The notes beneath the pieces are model-generated. The model saw only the letters and a program-made list of their open reading frames with translations. It had not been told where the DNA came from and ran no database searches. The position numbers and the translations under genes were made by a program. A DNA stretch of 64,000 nt from Strix aluco (Eukaryota > Chordata > Aves > Strigiformes > Strigidae), in the NCBI RefSeq assembly GCF_031877795.1, contig NC_133933.1:62756984-62820983 (forward strand), given 5' to 3'. How positions within the stretch are numbered: the first letter of the stretch is position 1; every line of letters starts with the position of its first letter. Below are positions 60,501 through 64,000 of this stretch, in pieces.

Positions 60501-63500
60501 TTTTATTTTGCTGAAGAAAAAGACTGCTTCAAGTTGAACTGAAATTTTTTTATATTCTCTGTTTAGTTGTGTGACCAAAAAAATCTATTATTATTTCCAC
60601 TGTGCTACTTCTAACCTTTCTATTTCATTCAAACTAGGTTTACACAATTTGCTTTTAAAGACCCGTGGCATCAGGATCTGTAGAACAGCCAGGGTCAAAA
60701 TTTCACTATTTTTGAATACACCTACAATACACACAGATTTGCATAATAGGCCCTAATGCCTCCTTCAGAATCATTATGGTCTATTGAGTAAATAATGGGT
60801 CTATTGAAAATGGTTGAAATACCCATTTAGTTGATAGACTCTATTGACTCCTAATAAGAAGCTATTAGAGTTGAATAAATATTATGCATTTTTAAACTTG
60901 CCTAAATATACTCCATTTCCACATATTTTCATATTTACACAATGGACTGTAAAGAACATGTTGTATCAGCTCACAGACAGCTCCAAGACAGAGCTTCTCT
61001 TTTTGTAGGGTTTTTTCTTAACTTTGCAGGTGTTAAGGTAGGTTGTATTTGTTTTGTTTTTGATGAGACCTACATGGAGGAACAAAATCAAAACAAGAAA
61101 GGAAATTAAACTACTTGAGTTGGTACTTAAATAAAATTAAGCTTTATGTTTTCAAAGAGTTAGCATAGGATTTAGACATGCACTCTCGGGTTTATATGTG
61201 GGATAGCACAACACATTGTTTACAGTCAATTGTTTAAATATGCAAATACATAGAAAAGAATGAGCATAGTTAGGCAATGTGTAAAATGCATATTTGTATT
61301 TACTCAGCCTTAAATGTTTTATTGAGAGCTGAAAGAATCTCTCAAGTTAAAACATACTTTGATAATTATCCATATATACATTTTTTGCTAATCCATAGCA
61401 ATTCTGAAGCAACCATAAGTAGCTGTGCCAGTTCAGCATAAAGATTTCAGACTCCAGATGTGCATTACACTGTCTTGTGTCTCATCTCAGAGTTTCAGAT
61501 CTTGGATCCTGGATCGCACATCCTAGTGCTCTATTTGTTGTGTGGACATAAAAAATAGCTGGGACTCCAAGCTGGTATAGGAGTGTCTCCTGGATGTGTT
61601 TAGTTCAAGTGAAAGCAAGCCAGGGAAGTGGCTTCTGCTGTTCTGCTCAAGCAGATGGTTCAACTGCTTGTAAGGAGCAAGTGCCTCCTTCCTTTCCCTC
61701 CTTGAGGCCTGAACAGGTACAGGCAGTAACAGAAGTGATTACTTTATACATTTTCACACCAGCAGACCCCATGTCCTCCGGCAGTCACAGACTCTATGTT
61801 TGCTGTTCTCTTGTTGCTTTCAAACGTTTCACATATTTATGTACATTCCTGGATCTCATCAGCCTCTAGAAGACCACCAGAAAAACTTACTGGCAGTTTG
61901 CACCAGGGGTCAAAGGGAGAGGCTGTTCTTCATGGCCCATATGAGCCCCGTAGGAGTCTGACACAACTGTATGAGAGGACTGTGCATAGACCTGCAGATC
62001 TTGTTTCTAGAGGTCAAGCTCAATCACTCACAGGTTTGACCACATAGTCATTGACTGTGTCTACTCCACTATACCTCTTCACAAGCTCAGTTTTCCAAAA
62101 GGTTGCCTCGACTGTATATCGCTGTGACAGTGTTATGCAAATTGTTTTCTCAGTTTATTTAATTTGATGTTGGCAAGAATGGAGGGTTAATGGCCTTGGC
62201 ACAAACACATCTTGCTGCTATTTTCCAGTCAGTTCCTTGAATATCTGAACACTAGAAAGTCTTCAGTCTCACAATAGCAAAGAAACACAGAAAGGTCTAA
62301 TTTAGGTATTACTCCTATCCCATTGTGGACTTAAGATGTTGAGATTTCCAAACTGTAGCTGATTTGTCCTGTGCTAGACACATCTCAGTTGATTTTACTC
62401 ATCTCTTTCCTCTGCAGCCTACCACTGTCTTAACACATTTTAGTCACCCTGAGCATGTTGCAAAAAGACAGGCTACCCCCTTCTCCTTTCTCCCCTTCCT
62501 CCAGCCTCCTCATCACTCTAGACCCTTACCCAATGAACACCACCCCATCTGTTGGGGACAAAGACCTTCCAGAGCACTGGCTTGTAAAGAAACCATGATG
62601 CAGGGACGATTTCTATATCCTCACATCCCATATGTATTAAACAACTCTTCTTTCTGTGCCTGAGGGGTACTGAACTGCCAGTGAGAATGACTTCTAATGA
62701 ACTGGAAAAGTCTCTGCAGATGCCACTCAGCATTGGAGGTGCAGCATGGTCCCACCTCTCACCTCCACATCGAAATCACTTGTCTTCCCACAGCCACTTT
62801 CCCCTGGCTGTCAGAAAGACAGAGACAACAAGTGCATGCTGTGTCCTGCTAGGGGGAGGTTATGTTTTAGTGTTTCACAGCCAGGACACCAAAGTCTGTC
62901 CTTTCTGATACTTCTAACTGATTGGTAAGAAGCAGGAGTTAGAGAACTGGATGAAAAATAACAAGCTAAGAGACATAACAGATAATTAGGTTATCTTTAA
63001 AAAAAAAAAAAAAGCAACAAATTGATATATATATATTCTCAATGGTTTGCATAAGGCACCTTATTTCTGTCTTCCATTGTCCCTGAATAAACATGAAGGC
63101 ACCAACTCATCACTACTTCTGGGTGCCTATGGTTTGACTAAAAGGTGATGATATTTTCTGTTTCAGCTTCAATTCCTCTCCTCCCTTTCCTCCCTACCCT
63201 ACAAAAAAAGTTAGAGCACTCCACACTTTCTATACCTCTGGCTTCCAGACAGCATTTGCAACAGTAGGAGCACTGGAAAGCATAGAAGCCAAATAATGCT
63301 AATAGGGCAAACAGAATGTAATTGCTTATGTGTGCTGGTTATATCCTGAAACAAATTGTTTCTTAATGCTGAGGTCAGACAGGGTTTAATTAGGAGAAAT
63401 ACAATTGGTGTAAAATTTTGCAGCAGGCTGCTTGTTTGGTGTCATGCCAAGTCAACATCAAGCCTTTCCAAATGGAAATTTTCATTAGAGGCCATTGGCA

Positions 63501-64000
63501 GCCTGGTTAGGCTGAGTTTCAACTTTTTCGAGTCTCCTGGTAACATGAACCTGAAACTCAGCATATCTTCTTCCTAATAACAGGCTGTCCCTATCGCAAC
63601 TGTTCTCACACAGCTTCTACATATGTAGTAACATGTGTGCTCAAGATCTACAATGGCTGCTTGCTTCTGGTCTGAAGCTGTCAAGGTCTGCATGCAGATA
63701 GGACTTAACTTCAGCTTCAAGACTGTGGATAAGTGACATTTTATTTTTGTATTGTTTTTGTATCAAATATAGAGAAAGAAGCCTTTGAACCTCAGCAGAG
63801 AAATTTCTAAGCCCTTTTTGTTGAGTTGTGACCCCTTTTTTGTTCTGTTTGTACCACTCTATGCAAGGTTCTCAAGGATTCTTACTGACACTCAAAGCAC
63901 TGATACTGTTCTTTACATTGATTATCACAGCCCAAGTGCTTGTGCTGCCAAGGTTAAGGTTGTATCAGCATTCCATTTATAGACCCTGCTGTTCAAGAAA
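54501..64000. other. Long unique non-coding stretch
   Basis: About 9.5 kb without a supported gene, RNA or clear transposon. Frames are at most 108 codons. It includes a G-run at 56,572-56,580, a poly-A at 62,999-63,014 followed by TATATA (63,026-63,036), and two stretches (60,760-60,960; 63,290-63,600) that are AAT-rich and look like possible conserved non-coding elements. Confidence 0.5.

Noticed and set aside
1-64000. CRISPR arrays, tRNA/rRNA genes, bacterial-type operons or phage
   Set aside because: No regularly spaced repeats, no tRNA cloverleaf that I could find, and the CR1/ERVL/MIR content shows a vertebrate nuclear genome.

Overview
This 64 kb window is vertebrate nuclear DNA, almost certainly from a bird. 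The evidence is a set of CR1 non-LTR retrotransposons with the octamer 3' ends typical of avian CR1 (ATTCTATG or ATTCTGTG), a solo ERVL-type LTR of the kind common in Neoaves, an AT-rich CpG-poor background, and no operons or dense coding. I do not see a complete host protein-coding gene, tRNA, rRNA or CRISPR array. Nearly all open frames are under about 120 codons and behave like chance ORFs, microsatellite ORFs, or sense or antisense frames of retrotransposons. The window is best read as a gene desert or a very long intron.

Layout: 1-12,342 is mostly unique AT-rich sequence with a purine (GGGA)n tract at 2.46-2.64 kb, a MIR-like SINE remnant at 3.4-3.56 kb and an old minus-strand CR1 fragment at 5.2-5.9 kb. 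At 12.34-13.90 kb lies a 5'-truncated, fairly well preserved minus-strand CR1 whose reverse transcriptase (RT) keeps its catalytic motifs. From 13.9 to 22.5 kb is unique sequence with poly-A and poly-C runs and an AT-rich, TAAT-rich block (21.7-22.1 kb) that looks like conserved non-coding DNA. Two plus-strand CR1 pieces follow (22.48-23.30 and 23.93-24.06 kb). A perfect CCTCT pentamer array is at 27.30 kb, an ancient amniote-type interspersed repeat at 28.08-28.26 kb, and a solo LTR with exact 5-bp target duplications at 30,525-30,877. At about 33.04-37.27 kb is a near full-length plus-strand CR1 with 5' leader, ORF1 esterase, endonuclease and RT regions, all inactivated. The remaining 26.7 kb is mostly unique, with an L2-clade LINE remnant at 52.57-52.97 kb, next to it a compound inverted repeat at 52,991-53,055, and a minus-strand exon candidate at 54.27-54.50 kb.

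The genes do not work together as a pathway: the recognisable coding content is CR1/L2 retrotransposition machinery (esterase-like ORF1, apurinic-type endonuclease, reverse transcriptase), now mostly or wholly defunct. I find no strong evidence of a new molecular system. The items most worth testing are the compound inverted repeat, the still-open L2 RT frame, the exon candidate at 54.4 kb, the rare 5' end of the long CR1, and the TAAT-rich candidate regulatory blocks.
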